The notes: generated by a model from the sequence alone, not told the origin. A DNA stretch of 64,000 nt from Candidatus Planktophila lacus (GCF_002287925.1 NZ_CP016769.1:868001-932000); one strand, 5' to 3'; counted from the stretch's first letter, positions 9,668 to 20,813 are shown. Program-made: numbers and translations.

Positions 9668-11929
9668 TTAAGCAAGAGCGCTAGATAGGCGATTGGCTAG
9701 TTCTTGGGCGCGCTCAGGAGAGAGCGCTCCCCCACCAATTTCAGTTACATAAAGGGTATCTATCGCTTCCGCCCCCAAAGTTGTAACGATTGCGGAGCGA
9801 ATATCAACTTGTGACTTCGTGATTACATCGCCGATTCCAAATAAAAGTGCGGGACGATCATGGCTACGGACTTCAATGATGGTTGCATCAGTTGCCGAAT
9901 CCATAAAAGTTTCAACGATCGGAAGCGGAACTGGAATAGACGGAATATTTGCGTAATCTGCAACGCGGCGTTTAATTCTCTCAGTTAAATCAGACGGATC
10001 CGCTAAAGCCTCGGCTATTGCCGCCTTTATCGCACCCTCATCGACCGATGGGGCGAATTGGTTAGGCGTAACAATCCACTTCATGATTGCGCTCTTGCCA
10101 ATAGTTTGCGTACGCGCTGAACGCACATCAAATCGGGCCAAGTTTAAAACACCAGCAACGATAGAGAGAAGTCCCGTTTTATCTGGAGCTATGATTTCGA
10201 TTGCAAAATCAGGATCGCGTGCTTCAATTTTAACTTGAAGTTCGCCACTATCTGCTAAAACTCTCTGCTCGCTTGTGAATTCTGGTTGTCGCGCTATCGT
10301 GTTATCGGTTAACGCCGAAGTAACCCGAGTAACAAGTTCGCTTAATAAACTCTCTTTCCAATCACTCCATGCCGCCCGCCCTGTTGCCTGTCCATCGGCG
10401 ATGCTGAGCGCATGCAAGAGTTCTAGGGTCTGTAAATCCGGAATCACAGAAGTCACGCTCGCGATAGTCGCGGGGTCATCTAAATCTCTCCGCGTAGCGG
10501 TGGCGCTCAATAGCAGGTGATGTTTTACCAATAGCTTCAAGGTCGCAATATCTTTTTCATCAAAACCAATACGGCGTGCAAGCGGTTCGATTAACTTCTC
10601 TCCGCGATCGCTGTGATCTTCTTGCGTACCTTTTCCGATATCGTGGAATAACGCCGCAAAGAGAAGTAAATCTGGGCGGTGCACACTTCTAGTAAGCGCA
10701 GCTGCAAATACCGCGGTCTCAACCATGTGTCTATCAACGGTATGGCGATGCAGGGCGTTGCGCTGCGGCAAGGAACGTACCGCTCGCCATTCAGGCAACC
10801 AATCGAAGAGAATCTCTTCTTGATCAAGCCCTTCCCAGATTCGCACCATAGGCGCACCTGCGCCAATTAGCGTAATTAAATTCTCACGTGCAGATCTAGG
10901 CCACGGGTTCGGTAACTTAGAAATACCCGATTTTGATGCCTGAGCCAGAGCTTGCAAAGACGTTGGTGAAACCGGAAGCCCTGCTTGTGCCGCAATTGCA
11001 GCAGCACGTAAACCAATTACCGGATCTTTATCAAAATCAAATCCTTCGTCAATGAAGACTTCTTGATGCGCAATTGATATTCCTTGCGCAATCTGTGTTG
11101 TGCGTGATCTCTTTAAGAAGCGTCCAATCCCATCTTTTCCGCGATGATCAAAGCGATGCCAAGTTGATTCGAGAAGATAGTCAACCGATCTAGCGGCCTG
11201 TGCGATATCGCTCATAAGCGCATCCGCATCGGCGTATTTCAAAAGTTCGGAAACTTTATCTTGCTCTTGAAAAAGTAAGCGATCCTTATCTCTGCTGGTA
11301 ACGGTATGCAAAGCTTCACGCGCATTGTTTAAGACTGATTCTGCAGTGCTGATGTGTTCCAGGGAGATAGAGACCGCGCCTGAACGAGCGATCGCTCGCA
11401 GTGCGTTGATATCTCTTAAGCCCCCACGCGCCTCTTTTAAATCAGGTTCAAGGAGGTAAGCGAGATCACCGGCGCGAAGATGGCGATCGGCGAGTGAGCG
11501 GCGTAGTTCGGGCAGCCTTTCGCGCGAATTACCGCGCCAGTCATCGATTGCATCGTGTTGCACCGCCGCCACTAAATCTGGATCACCGCAAATTAATCGA
11601 ATATCAAGTAGTCCCAGCGCCACCTTTAAATCACTGGAAGCGCTCTCACGTGTTTCGGATCTAGTTCTAACGGAATGATCGACTTTAAAAGATTTATCCC
11701 AGAGCGGGTAGAGAATTTTATTTACTATCTCTGCGAGAGATTTCTCTTCAATTCTCCCGTTATGTAGAAAGAGAATATCTAGATCTGATCCTGGAGATAG
11801 CTCACCGCGGCCGTAACCGCCGACCGCGGCGAGTGCTACCCCACTAACTACATCTGGTACTTGGCTAAATAGCGAGGTCAGGAAGCGATCGCTCTCGTTC
11901 GATCGCTCCCTTCGCTCACGTGTACCCAT
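9668..11929 (-). CDS. glnD: [Protein-PII] uridylyltransferase/uridylyl-removing enzyme
   Basis: Bifunctional nitrogen sensor that modifies PII (GlnB, the next gene) at Tyr51 and reverses this according to glutamine level. The nucleotidyltransferase motif GGYGRGELSPGSDLDILF lies near residues 37-54, the HD phosphohydrolase motif in LFHDIGKG is central, and two ACT-like domains occupy about the last 190 residues. At 753 residues it is somewhat shorter than proteobacterial forms, mainly at the N-terminus. In actinobacteria GlnD-family enzymes can adenylylate instead of uridylylate PII; the sequence does not decide which. It is 29 bases downstream of glnB. Confidence 0.93.
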   Translation of the reverse strand: MGTRERRERSNESDRFLTSLFSQVPDVVSGVALAAVGGYGRGELSPGSDLDILFLHNGRIEEKSLAEIVNKILYPLWDKSFKVDHSVRTRSETRESASSDLKVALGLLDIRLICGDPDLVAAVQHDAIDDWRGNSRERLPELRRSLADRHLRAGDLAYLLEPDLKEARGGLRDINALRAIARSGAVSISLEHISTAESVLNNAREALHTVTSRDKDRLLFQEQDKVSELLKYADADALMSDIAQAARSVDYLLESTWHRFDHRGKDGIGRFLKRSRTTQIAQGISIAHQEVFIDEGFDFDKDPVIGLRAAAIAAQAGLPVSPTSLQALAQASKSGISKLPNPWPRSARENLITLIGAGAPMVRIWEGLDQEEILFDWLPEWRAVRSLPQRNALHRHTVDRHMVETAVFAAALTRSVHRPDLLLFAALFHDIGKGTQEDHSDRGEKLIEPLARRIGFDEKDIATLKLLVKHHLLLSATATRRDLDDPATIASVTSVIPDLQTLELLHALSIADGQATGRAAWSDWKESLLSELVTRVTSALTDNTIARQPEFTSEQRVLADSGELQVKIEARDPDFAIEIIAPDKTGLLSIVAGVLNLARFDVRSARTQTIGKSAIMKWIVTPNQFAPSVDEGAIKAAIAEALADPSDLTERIKRRVADYANIPSIPVPLPIVETFMDSATDATIIEVRSHDRPALLFGIGDVITKSQVDIRSAIVTTLGAEAIDTLYVTEIGGGALSPERAQELANRLSSALA

Positions 11930-11958
11930 GTACCTATCTTACTGACCTGCTTTATCTC

Positions 11959-13598
<1,640 letters not shown>

Positions 13599-13699
13599 TA
13601 TTCGTTTCCTATTCCTAGAGTTTTAAAAAAATGAACAAACCCTCGCCGTTGAGATGGGGTAAAGATGCTCTCGGCGGGTTACGTAGGCTCGTTTTCTAG

Positions 13700-13746
13700 G
13701 TTAAGACGGGGTCACAAAATCGGGAAATTTGTTACATCTGTGTTAC
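13700..13746 (-). promoter_or_regulatory. Putative GlnR-type operator upstream of amtB
   Basis: On the strand read by amtB there is GTAAC-ACAGAT-GTAAC (13746 to 13731), and 15 bases further downstream GTGAC-CCCGTC-TTAAC (13715 to 13700). Both follow the pentamer-6-pentamer spacing described for actinobacterial GlnR half-sites (gTnAC-n6-GaAAC). The two pairs lie on roughly the same helical face, 31 bases apart centre to centre, and 100-150 bases before the amtB start. This is pattern matching only; no GlnR gene is in the window. Confidence 0.5.
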
Positions 13747-13767
13747 GCCGAGTGCGGGATAGGAAGG

Positions 13768-14607
13768 CTATTCGCCGATTAAGCCAGAGATGTAGCGCTC
13801 CGAGTCGAAGGCAGCGAAATCTGATTCGGCTTCACCGGTTCCGACAAACTTGATTGGTATATCGAGAGCGTTTTCAATGGCTAGGGCTACTCCGCCTCGG
13901 GCGCTGCCATCTAACTTTGTGACAATCAAGCCAGTTACATCAACGGCTTCGGTAAAAATCTTTGCTTGGGTAATTCCATTTTGACCTGTCGTTGCATCAA
14001 TCACCAATAGAACTTCTGAAACCGGTAAGGATTTTTCGATTACGCGTTTTACCTTGCCGAGTTCTGCCATCAAATCGCTCTTATTGTGAAGTCGCCCAGC
14101 GGTATCAATAAGCAAGTAGCTAACTTGTTGTTCGTTTGCACGAACTGCGGCATCAAAAACGACCGATGCAGGCTCGGCTCCCTCTTTGCCAGCGATAACT
14201 TCAACGCCAATACGCGCTCCCCATGTCTGCAACTGCTCTACTGCAGCAGCGCGAAAGGTGTCGGCTGCAGCAAGAATTACTGAAGAGCCAGAGCCTTTTA
14301 GCGAAGCGGCCAACTTCGCAACTGAAGTTGTTTTGCCGGTGCCATTTACTCCAACAACGATTAGCGCTGAGGTGGAGACTGCCTTACTTAAGGTTCGGGA
14401 TTTACTTGAGAGCTTCGAATTTAATATCTGAGTCAGAGAAGCGAGTGCATCATCGCCCTTGATTGATTTAGCATCTTTGATAATTGAGGATGTAAGTGAC
14501 GGGCCAAGATCTGCGGCAAGAAGTTCTGCTTCAAGTTCTTGCCAATCGAGTGGATCAGCCGTCGAAACGCCTTTTATCTTTGAGATGAATTTACTGAAAA
14601 TACCCAT
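13768..14607 (-). CDS. ftsY: SRP receptor GTPase FtsY
   Basis: Membrane-associated receptor for Ffh-ribosome complexes. NG domain only: P-loop GVNGTGKT at residues 86-93, DTAGRLHNKSDLM, and TKLDGSARGG. At 279 residues it lacks the long acidic A domain of E. coli FtsY and starts with a short amphipathic MGIFSKFISKIKG helix that could bind membrane. It lies 29 bases after smc, as in other actinobacteria. Confidence 0.96.
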   Translation of the reverse strand: MGIFSKFISKIKGVSTADPLDWQELEAELLAADLGPSLTSSIIKDAKSIKGDDALASLTQILNSKLSSKSRTLSKAVSTSALIVVGVNGTGKTTSVAKLAASLKGSGSSVILAAADTFRAAAVEQLQTWGARIGVEVIAGKEGAEPASVVFDAAVRANEQQVSYLLIDTAGRLHNKSDLMAELGKVKRVIEKSLPVSEVLLVIDATTGQNGITQAKIFTEAVDVTGLIVTKLDGSARGGVALAIENALDIPIKFVGTGEAESDFAAFDSERYISGLIGE

Positions 14608-14635
14608 TGTCTAAAGAACCATTGCCTAAAGAACC

Positions 14636-17600
14636 TTAAGCGGTGTCAGATTCGCGCAGGCGCTGTGAAATAACCTCAGTTACGCCATCGCCGCGCATGG
14701 TTACGCCATAGAGCGCATCAGCGATCTCCATCGTGCGCTTCTGGTGAGTAATGATGATCAACTGTGAACTTTCGCGAAGTTCTTCGAGCACAACTAATAA
14801 TCGGCCCAAGTTAACGTCATCGAGGGCGGCCTCAACTTCATCAAGCACGTAGAAAGGACTTGGTCGTGCTTTAAAGATCGCTACCAACATAGCAACCGCT
14901 GTCAGAGACTTTTCTCCGCCTGAAAGTAGCGAGAGGCGCTTGATGCGCTTTCCTGGTGGGCGTGCTTCCACATCAACGCCAGTGTTGAGAAGATCATCAG
15001 GATTTGTAAGTATCAAACGACCATCGCCACCTGGGAATAAGCGGGCGAAGATATCTTCAAAGTGTTTAGCGGTTTCTTCGTAAGCTTCCATGAAGATCTG
15101 TTGCACGCGATCATCGACTTCCTTGATGATATCCAGTAGATCTTTCTTGGTGCGCTTTAGATCTTCTAACTGTTCGGCCAAGAACTTAAGGCGCTCTTCA
15201 AGCGCGTTGTACTCTTCCAAAGCTAATGGGTTGATCTTGCCGAGAAGAGTGAGTGAACGTTCAGTGGCAGCGAGGCGCTTCTCCTGTTGATCGCGGCGAT
15301 ACGGGATTAATTCAGTAGCGACGATCTCACCGGTCTCGGTTTCGATAAAGGTTGGTACATCGTTCTGAGGTCCGTACTCATTTACAAGAGTTGTCGTATC
15401 AACTCCAAGTTCTTCTACTGCCTTGGACTCAAGTTGTTCGATGCGCATACGTTGCTCGGCGCGAGCGATCTCATCTTTATGAACCGAAGAAGTAAGCTGT
15501 TCGAGTTCAGAGGCGAGTTCACGGCCACGTGATCGCACGGTAAGCGTTTCGCCTTCGCGGTCCGAGCGTGATGCCTCTAGTCGGGCGCGCTCTGTTGCAG
15601 CCTTTGCGATAGATCGTTCAATATGAATTAACGCTTCATACGCTGCCTCTGCAATTGCAGAAGAGATAAGCGCACCGCGTGCACGTGCACCGCGACGCGA
15701 TACTGCACGCTCGGATGCTTCACGTTCGGCGTTAGCGGAATCTTCTAGAGCCTTGGCGCGCGCACCAATTGAATCAACGCGCTCTTCGCTGGTACGAACG
15801 GCAAGGCGTGCTTCTACTTCTGCAGTTCGCGCAAGCGAGACTTCATTTCGTAAGTTTTCGGCGGCGCTGTGATCTGGTTCGCCTATTTCGCCACGCTGTT
15901 GAAGTTGTGCAGATGCGATCGAAAGTTCGTTCTCATCGCGACCTTTAGCAGCATTGGCTTCAGCGATCGCAGAATTTAAGCGCTCAACTTCAGCCGATGC
16001 CGATTTCATATTCTGACCGGCAACTGCAAGTTGCTCGGTAAACGCTGAAATCCGCGCATCAGATTCATTTAACTTAGATAACGCGATATCAAATGTGCTC
16101 TGTTTGCTTTCCACATCGCCTTGCGCCTTTGAAATTTCAAATTTAATGCGATCGCAGTTATGGGTAATTGTCTCAAGCTTGGCCTGTAACTCTTGAACCA
16201 GAGCGTTAATTTCAATTAGCGAAGTTGAAGATGCTGAACCGCCGCGTGCACGTTTTGCGGTGATTACATCGCCGTCGCGAGTTACAACTGTGACGCTTGG
16301 GTGGGAGCGAATAATGCCTTCGGCCTCACGAGCGTTATCTGCAACGACTGTGTTAGATAAAAGCGAGGCAAGAAGCTCGGAAATTTCGGAGGAGCGAACA
16401 TGTGAAGTGAGCGCTGTAAGTCCAGCAGGAACAGATGTAGCGTTGTGTGAACCTGGTTGGTAGACAAGTACATCTGCTTGGCCCAAGTTCTCAGAACGCA
16501 ATGTTGTTAGCGCACTAATCGCAGAATTTAAGTCACGTACAACAATCGCATCAGAGAGCGTACCAAGCGCTGCAGCAGTTGCAGATTCCCATCCGGAATC
16601 AATTTGAACGAGGGAGGCAATGCTTCCGAGAATTGTTAAGCCGCGAGAATCACGAACTAACGCTGCCCCACCATCACGTGATTTCGAGGTAAGCAACATC
16701 GCTTCTAACTTGGATTCAACGGCATTTCGCTCACGATCGGCGGCGCGCTCAGCATCAACTAGTGAACTCAGTTCCGCTTTCGCGCTATCCAGAGATCGCT
16801 TAGCGACTTCAAATTCAGAGTCGAGCCCAAGTTCTCCGGCATCTGCACCAGCAATATCCATCTCGAGAGTTGAATATTGACGTTGTGCGCTCTCGGCGCG
16901 AGATTGCGCTTCATCGCGCGCTTTTACTAAGCGAGCAATTTCTTCTGCGATCGCTTCTAATCGCGCAGCCAGTGATTTGATATGCCCTTCTTGACGCGCA
17001 GTACCCTCACGTTGATCGGCGATAGCGCGCATCGCTGCGGCGATTTTATCTTCCTCAACTTTTAAAGATTGTTCAGCGCCTGCAAGTTTTGAAGTTGTGG
17101 CTTGTAAGTGCGCTTGTGCGCTCTGAACTTCGCTGCGCAGTTGCGCCTCCTGCTGGCGAAGCGCCAGCGCTTCTTGATCAAGCGCTTCTGGGTCACGGCC
17201 TGCGCTACGCGCTTCTTCTGCTTCTTCGGCTAAGAAGCGTGAGCGCTCTTGTGCAAGTGATTGCGTTCCGCGGAATTTTTCGCGAAGCGCGCTCAGTGCG
17301 TAGAAATTTTCCTGTGCTGCAATTAGAAGTGGGCTCTCGAAAGCGGCTTGCGCATCAAGAGATTCTTCGCGTGATCTGACTTTATCTAACTCATTTTCAA
17401 CAAGTGAACGTCGCTCACGAAGTGCGGTTTCATCCGCTACTTCAGCATCGAGAGTTTTGGAAAGTGAGATGAAATCATCAGCGAGCAGACGTAACTTGGC
17501 ATCACGAAGATCAGCCTGAATTGTCGCCGCTTTTTTCGCAACTTCTGCTTGCTTCCCGAGTGGACGGAGTTGGCGACGAAGTTCAACCGTTAAATCCTGA

Positions 17601-18172
17601 ACGCGAGCCAAATTGGCCTGCATTGAATCTAACTTGCGTAGCGCTTTCTCTTTACGTTTGCGATGCTTAAGTACGCCAGCTGCTTCTTCGATAAACCCAC
17701 GGCGTTCTTCAGGGGTAGCCATCAAAATTGCATCTAATTGGCCTTGGCCAACGATGACATGCATTTCGCGGCCGATACCTGAGTCGCTTAGTAGTTCTTG
17801 GATATCCAATAAGCGTGATGCTTCACCATTTATTTGGTACTCGCTCTGGCCATTACGAAAGAGAATGCGGGAAATTGTTACTTCGGTGTAATCAATTGGC
17901 AGGGCGCCATCGGTGTTATCGATTGTTAGTGAAACTTCTGCGCGACCAAGTGGTGCACGCCCGCTTGTGCCAGCGAAGATGACATCTTCCATCTTGCCGC
18001 CGCGAAGTGACTTCGCACCTTGCTCGCCCATAACCCAAGTGAGGGCATCTACAACATTTGATTTTCCAGAGCCGTTTGGACCGACGACGCAGGTGATGCC
18101 CGGTTCCAGGCGAAGCGTCGTTGCCGACGCGAAGGATTTAAATCCTTTAAGCGTCATACTCTTTAAATACAC
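14636..18172 (-). CDS. smc: Chromosome segregation ATPase SMC
   Basis: Condensin-type ATPase that compacts and segregates the chromosome. The 1178-residue chain has the N-terminal Walker A GPNGSGKSN at residues 31-39, long coiled coils (about 170-500 and 660-1000), a central hinge near residues 510-630, the ABC signature LSGGEKSL, and Walker B FYVLDEVEAALDD near the C-terminus. The partner genes scpA and scpB are not in this window. It lies 55 bases after rnc, with no fpg gene between them, unlike Mycobacterium tuberculosis. Confidence 0.97.
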   Translation of the reverse strand: MYLKSMTLKGFKSFASATTLRLEPGITCVVGPNGSGKSNVVDALTWVMGEQGAKSLRGGKMEDVIFAGTSGRAPLGRAEVSLTIDNTDGALPIDYTEVTISRILFRNGQSEYQINGEASRLLDIQELLSDSGIGREMHVIVGQGQLDAILMATPEERRGFIEEAAGVLKHRKRKEKALRKLDSMQANLARVQDLTVELRRQLRPLGKQAEVAKKAATIQADLRDAKLRLLADDFISLSKTLDAEVADETALRERRSLVENELDKVRSREESLDAQAAFESPLLIAAQENFYALSALREKFRGTQSLAQERSRFLAEEAEEARSAGRDPEALDQEALALRQQEAQLRSEVQSAQAHLQATTSKLAGAEQSLKVEEDKIAAAMRAIADQREGTARQEGHIKSLAARLEAIAEEIARLVKARDEAQSRAESAQRQYSTLEMDIAGADAGELGLDSEFEVAKRSLDSAKAELSSLVDAERAADRERNAVESKLEAMLLTSKSRDGGAALVRDSRGLTILGSIASLVQIDSGWESATAAALGTLSDAIVVRDLNSAISALTTLRSENLGQADVLVYQPGSHNATSVPAGLTALTSHVRSSEISELLASLLSNTVVADNAREAEGIIRSHPSVTVVTRDGDVITAKRARGGSASSTSLIEINALVQELQAKLETITHNCDRIKFEISKAQGDVESKQSTFDIALSKLNESDARISAFTEQLAVAGQNMKSASAEVERLNSAIAEANAAKGRDENELSIASAQLQQRGEIGEPDHSAAENLRNEVSLARTAEVEARLAVRTSEERVDSIGARAKALEDSANAEREASERAVSRRGARARGALISSAIAEAAYEALIHIERSIAKAATERARLEASRSDREGETLTVRSRGRELASELEQLTSSVHKDEIARAEQRMRIEQLESKAVEELGVDTTTLVNEYGPQNDVPTFIETETGEIVATELIPYRRDQQEKRLAATERSLTLLGKINPLALEEYNALEERLKFLAEQLEDLKRTKKDLLDIIKEVDDRVQQIFMEAYEETAKHFEDIFARLFPGGDGRLILTNPDDLLNTGVDVEARPPGKRIKRLSLLSGGEKSLTAVAMLVAIFKARPSPFYVLDEVEAALDDVNLGRLLVVLEELRESSQLIIITHQKRTMEIADALYGVTMRGDGVTEVISQRLRESDTA

Positions 18173-18226
18173 GGCGTAAACCTACCGTTTAGGTGGCGTC
18201 TTTACGTACGTGACGCGAGTGAAGTA

Positions 18227-18904
18227 CTACTTGAGGGTTGCGAGAATTTCGTAGGCAGAACGAGCCGCTGATTGCTCTGCTTCGCGTTTGCTCTTACCGA
18301 TACCTTGCGCAACTGCTTCACCGGCGACCATCGCTACAGCGGTGAAACTCTTATCGTGGTCTGGGCCTTCTTCAGTTACTAAATATTCGAGGGTGCCTTT
18401 TCCAAGTGATGAAACTAATTCTTGGAGCGCGGTCTTGCCATCTAGCCCAGCGCCCTTTGCCATAGCGCTTTCGAGAGTCTCATTAATTAACGTGCGAACA
18501 ACGGTAGTAGTTGTTGCAAATCCGCACTCCAGATAAATAGCGCCAATCAAGGCTTCTAGAGCATCGGCAAGTAGTGAGTTTTTATCGCGCCCACCGGTGA
18601 CTTCTTCACCTTTTCCAAGGCGTATATATTTTCCGAGTTCGAGTGTGCGCGCAATATCTGCGAGCGCACGCATATTTACGATTCCAGATCGCAGTGGAGA
18701 TAAACGTGATTCATCTAAATCTGGATAACGAAGGTAGAGCTCTTCAGTAACAATTAAGCCCAGTACTGAATCACCTAAAAATTCTAAACGTTCATTTGTT
18801 TCTTTAGCACCGGTCTCATATGCAAATGATCGATGGGTAAAAGCTAACTCGAGCAATTCGGGCTTTAATGTGATTCCGAGTTGCGCAGTTAAAGTAGAGA
18901 ACAG
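18227..18904 (-). CDS. rnc: Ribonuclease III, probable CTG start
   Basis: Double-strand RNA endonuclease for rRNA processing. The catalytic signature NERLEFLGDSVLGL is followed by a C-terminal dsRNA-binding domain (TALQELVSS through SAARSAYEIL). The frame is open to a TTG at 19000, but those 32 codons lie inside rpmF in another frame and do not resemble RNase III. No ATG, GTG or TTG occurs in frame between there and conserved sequence. A CTG at 18904, preceded by GAGG with 6-base spacing and placed just after the rpmF stop, gives a 225-residue protein of normal length. The start is inferred; the product identity is certain. Confidence 0.9.
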   Translation of the reverse strand: MFSTLTAQLGITLKPELLELAFTHRSFAYETGAKETNERLEFLGDSVLGLIVTEELYLRYPDLDESRLSPLRSGIVNMRALADIARTLELGKYIRLGKGEEVTGGRDKNSLLADALEALIGAIYLECGFATTTTVVRTLINETLESAMAKGAGLDGKTALQELVSSLGKGTLEYLVTEEGPDHDKSFTAVAMVAGEAVAQGIGKSKREAEQSAARSAYEILATLK

Positions 18905-18905
18905 A

Positions 18906-19079
18906 TCAGACCTCGAGAACCTGGCGGCGGTTATATGTTCCGCAGGTTGGGCATGCTGTATGTGTGAGCTTTGGCTGCTGGCACTGTGGGCATGCTGCAA
19001 GTGATGCTGCAGTTGTCTTCCACATTGAGCGGCGTGAGCGTGTCTTCGAACGAGACATCTTTCGCTTTGGAACTGGCAC
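18906..19079 (-). CDS. rpmF: 50S ribosomal protein L32
   Basis: Small 50S protein of 57 residues, read from a GTG at 19079 preceded by AAGGA eight bases upstream. The translation has the L32 N-terminus PVPKRKMSRSKTRSRRSMWK and two CxxC pairs (CPQC and CPTC) that form the zinc ribbon. It is short and has a GTG start, so it is easily missed. It sits between DUF177 and rnc, the standard position. The last bases lead straight into the probable rnc start. Confidence 0.96.
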   Translation of the reverse strand: MPVPKRKMSRSKTRSRRSMWKTTAASLAACPQCQQPKLTHTACPTCGTYNRRQVLEV

Positions 19080-19151
19080 GGTAATCGTCCTTAATCTCTT
19101 TTAAACCTATTGGTAAAAATTGGCTTAACTCGGTTAGGAGGTAAGTATCCC

Positions 19152-19754
19152 TTATTCATCCGATTTCTTAAAATCCAGTCCAGCCAAGCCCGCCCAGCGA
19201 GCGTCGATCGCCTCATGCTGGTGGCCTTCCGGAAGATCTGCCCACTTCTGACCGCAATCTGGACAGAGCCCGAGGCACTCTTCTGAGCAGAGCGGGTTGA
19301 TCGGTAGATCTAAGACAACGGCATCCCGAATTGGTGGCTCAAGATCCATCACATTGCCATCCATCCAAAGTTCGTCATCTTCTTCCAGATCTACGTCGTC
19401 ATCAGCTGCGCGCTTGGACTTCTTACCCTTTTTGCCAGAATCTTTACTTGGCTCGTAGCGATAGAGCTCTTGAATCTTTCGTTCAACGGTAATTTCAACT
19501 GGATCAAGGCAACGAATGCACTCGCCCTTTGCGATCGCATATAGATCAGCGCTTAATAAGACTCCCTCAGTAACGGATTCCAGGCGCAGATCTACTTCAA
19601 TAACATCACCGGCTGGGACGCTCACCAGCGGAACACCAATTGGCTCCAAAATTTTTAGATCTAACTGATATTCCTTCATCTCTCCCGCACGGCGAGGAAG
19701 TTCAAAAGTATTGAATTCAAAGACCTGTGAGGCCTTAGATGAAGGTTGCGACAT
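19152..19754 (-). CDS. DUF177/YceD family protein
   Basis: A 200-residue protein of the YceD/DUF177 family, which accompanies rpmF in most bacteria and plant plastids and is linked to 23S rRNA or 50S biogenesis. Visible features are the GECIRCLD pair of cysteines (about residues 92-95), a charged Lys/Asp/Glu-rich insert (about 118-140), and a second metal-type cluster CSEECLGLCPDCG near residues 165-177. The start ATG at 19754 leads into a sequence consistent with actinobacterial homologues. Biochemical function is not established. Confidence 0.85.
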   Translation of the reverse strand: MSQPSSKASQVFEFNTFELPRRAGEMKEYQLDLKILEPIGVPLVSVPAGDVIEVDLRLESVTEGVLLSADLYAIAKGECIRCLDPVEITVERKIQELYRYEPSKDSGKKGKKSKRAADDDVDLEEDDELWMDGNVMDLEPPIRDAVVLDLPINPLCSEECLGLCPDCGQKWADLPEGHQHEAIDARWAGLAGLDFKKSDE

Positions 19755-19803
19755 GGGTATTTTCTCTTCTTGATATCTTCTTGGCTATATAACTAAGTGC
19801 TAA

Positions 19804-20286
19804 TTACTTGTCGTCAGCTAATTGAGATAAAACATCTTTATCGTTTGCGCCATCTAGTCGCTCACGACCGCGGGCTACTGCATCAAGAGTCTTATTGAGG
19901 ATCACTTCTAGAGTGGCAAGGCGACCATCAATGTAGCTTTCTACTTCAGCGCGCTCATCGGCGGCAAGTGCACGAGCGTCATCGAGGATACGTTGCGCTT
20001 CATCGCGAGCAGCCTGAACGATCGCGGTTTGTTCGATCATGCGGGCAACATCTTCGCGTGCTGTAGCGATCATCTGCTCGGCAGATGATCTACCTTCCTC
20101 AATTAAATTATCGCGCTGCACCAAAATCGCTTCAGCTGCAGATAAATCTTGTGGAAGTGCAATTCGTGCGCCATCTAAAATTTCTAGAATCTCGCCGCGA
20201 TGTACAACGCAGGAAGCAGAAAGTGGAACTCCGCGAGCCTCTTCGATGAGAGTAATTGCGGTGCTGAGTTTTTCAATCGAATCCAT
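19804..20286 (-). CDS. SepIVA/DivIVA-like coiled-coil cell-division protein
   Basis: A 160-residue, mostly helical protein: a short N-terminal DivIVA-like segment with ALPQDLSAAEAIL near residues 42-55, then an almost continuous Ala/Glu/Arg-rich coiled coil from about residue 55 to 150. Its position between coaD and DUF177-rpmF-rnc matches the mycobacterial SepIVA locus, whose product is needed for septation. It is shorter than the roughly 245-residue mycobacterial protein. Assignment rests on synteny and coiled-coil character rather than a strong motif. It starts two bases after the coaD stop. Confidence 0.6.
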   Translation of the reverse strand: MDSIEKLSTAITLIEEARGVPLSASCVVHRGEILEILDGARIALPQDLSAAEAILVQRDNLIEEGRSSAEQMIATAREDVARMIEQTAIVQAARDEAQRILDDARALAADERAEVESYIDGRLATLEVILNKTLDAVARGRERLDGANDKDVLSQLADDK

Positions 20287-20288
20287 TT

Positions 20289-20768
20289 TTACTTCCCTGC
20301 TACTCGTGCTTTAAGTGCATCATTTACGACGCCTGGAACCATAGAGGATACATCTCCACCGAAATGAGCGAGCTCTTTAACGATTGAAGATGATAGAAAT
20401 GAGTGGGTTGGAGCAGTTGCCATAAACATGGTTTCGACGCCAGAGCCTTGGAGATTTACTTGCGCCATCTGAAGTTCGTAATCAAAGTCGGTAACCGCGC
20501 GCAAACCTTTAACGATCGCTTGGATCGAATTTTCCTTGCAGTAATCAACTAGCAATCCATGCCAAGAATCAACCTTGACGTTCTTAAATTTAGAAGTAGT
20601 TTTACGAGCCATCTCCATACGCTCTCCTACTGTAAAGAGCGATGCCTTAGTGCGATTTTCCAATACGGCAACAATAACTTCATCAAACTGGCTGCTCGCG
20701 CGCTCGATAATATCGAGGTGGCCAAAGGTGATTGGATCAAATGATCCTGGGCAAACTGCGCGCTTCAT
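20289..20768 (-). CDS. coaD: Phosphopantetheine adenylyltransferase
   Basis: Fourth step of coenzyme A synthesis: 4'-phosphopantetheine plus ATP to dephospho-CoA. The N-terminus CPGSFDPITFGHLDI holds the nucleotidyltransferase T/HxGH motif, and the C-terminal SFLSSSIVKELA matches the ISSSxVRE motif. Length 159 is exactly usual. It precedes the SepIVA-like gene by two bases. Confidence 0.97.
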   Translation of the reverse strand: MKRAVCPGSFDPITFGHLDIIERASSQFDEVIVAVLENRTKASLFTVGERMEMARKTTSKFKNVKVDSWHGLLVDYCKENSIQAIVKGLRAVTDFDYELQMAQVNLQGSGVETMFMATAPTHSFLSSSIVKELAHFGGDVSSMVPGVVNDALKARVAGK

Positions 20769-20813
20769 GGAGTAAACGCTAGCAACGATCAGCGTGGTTA
20801 TCCATTTTCAGGC

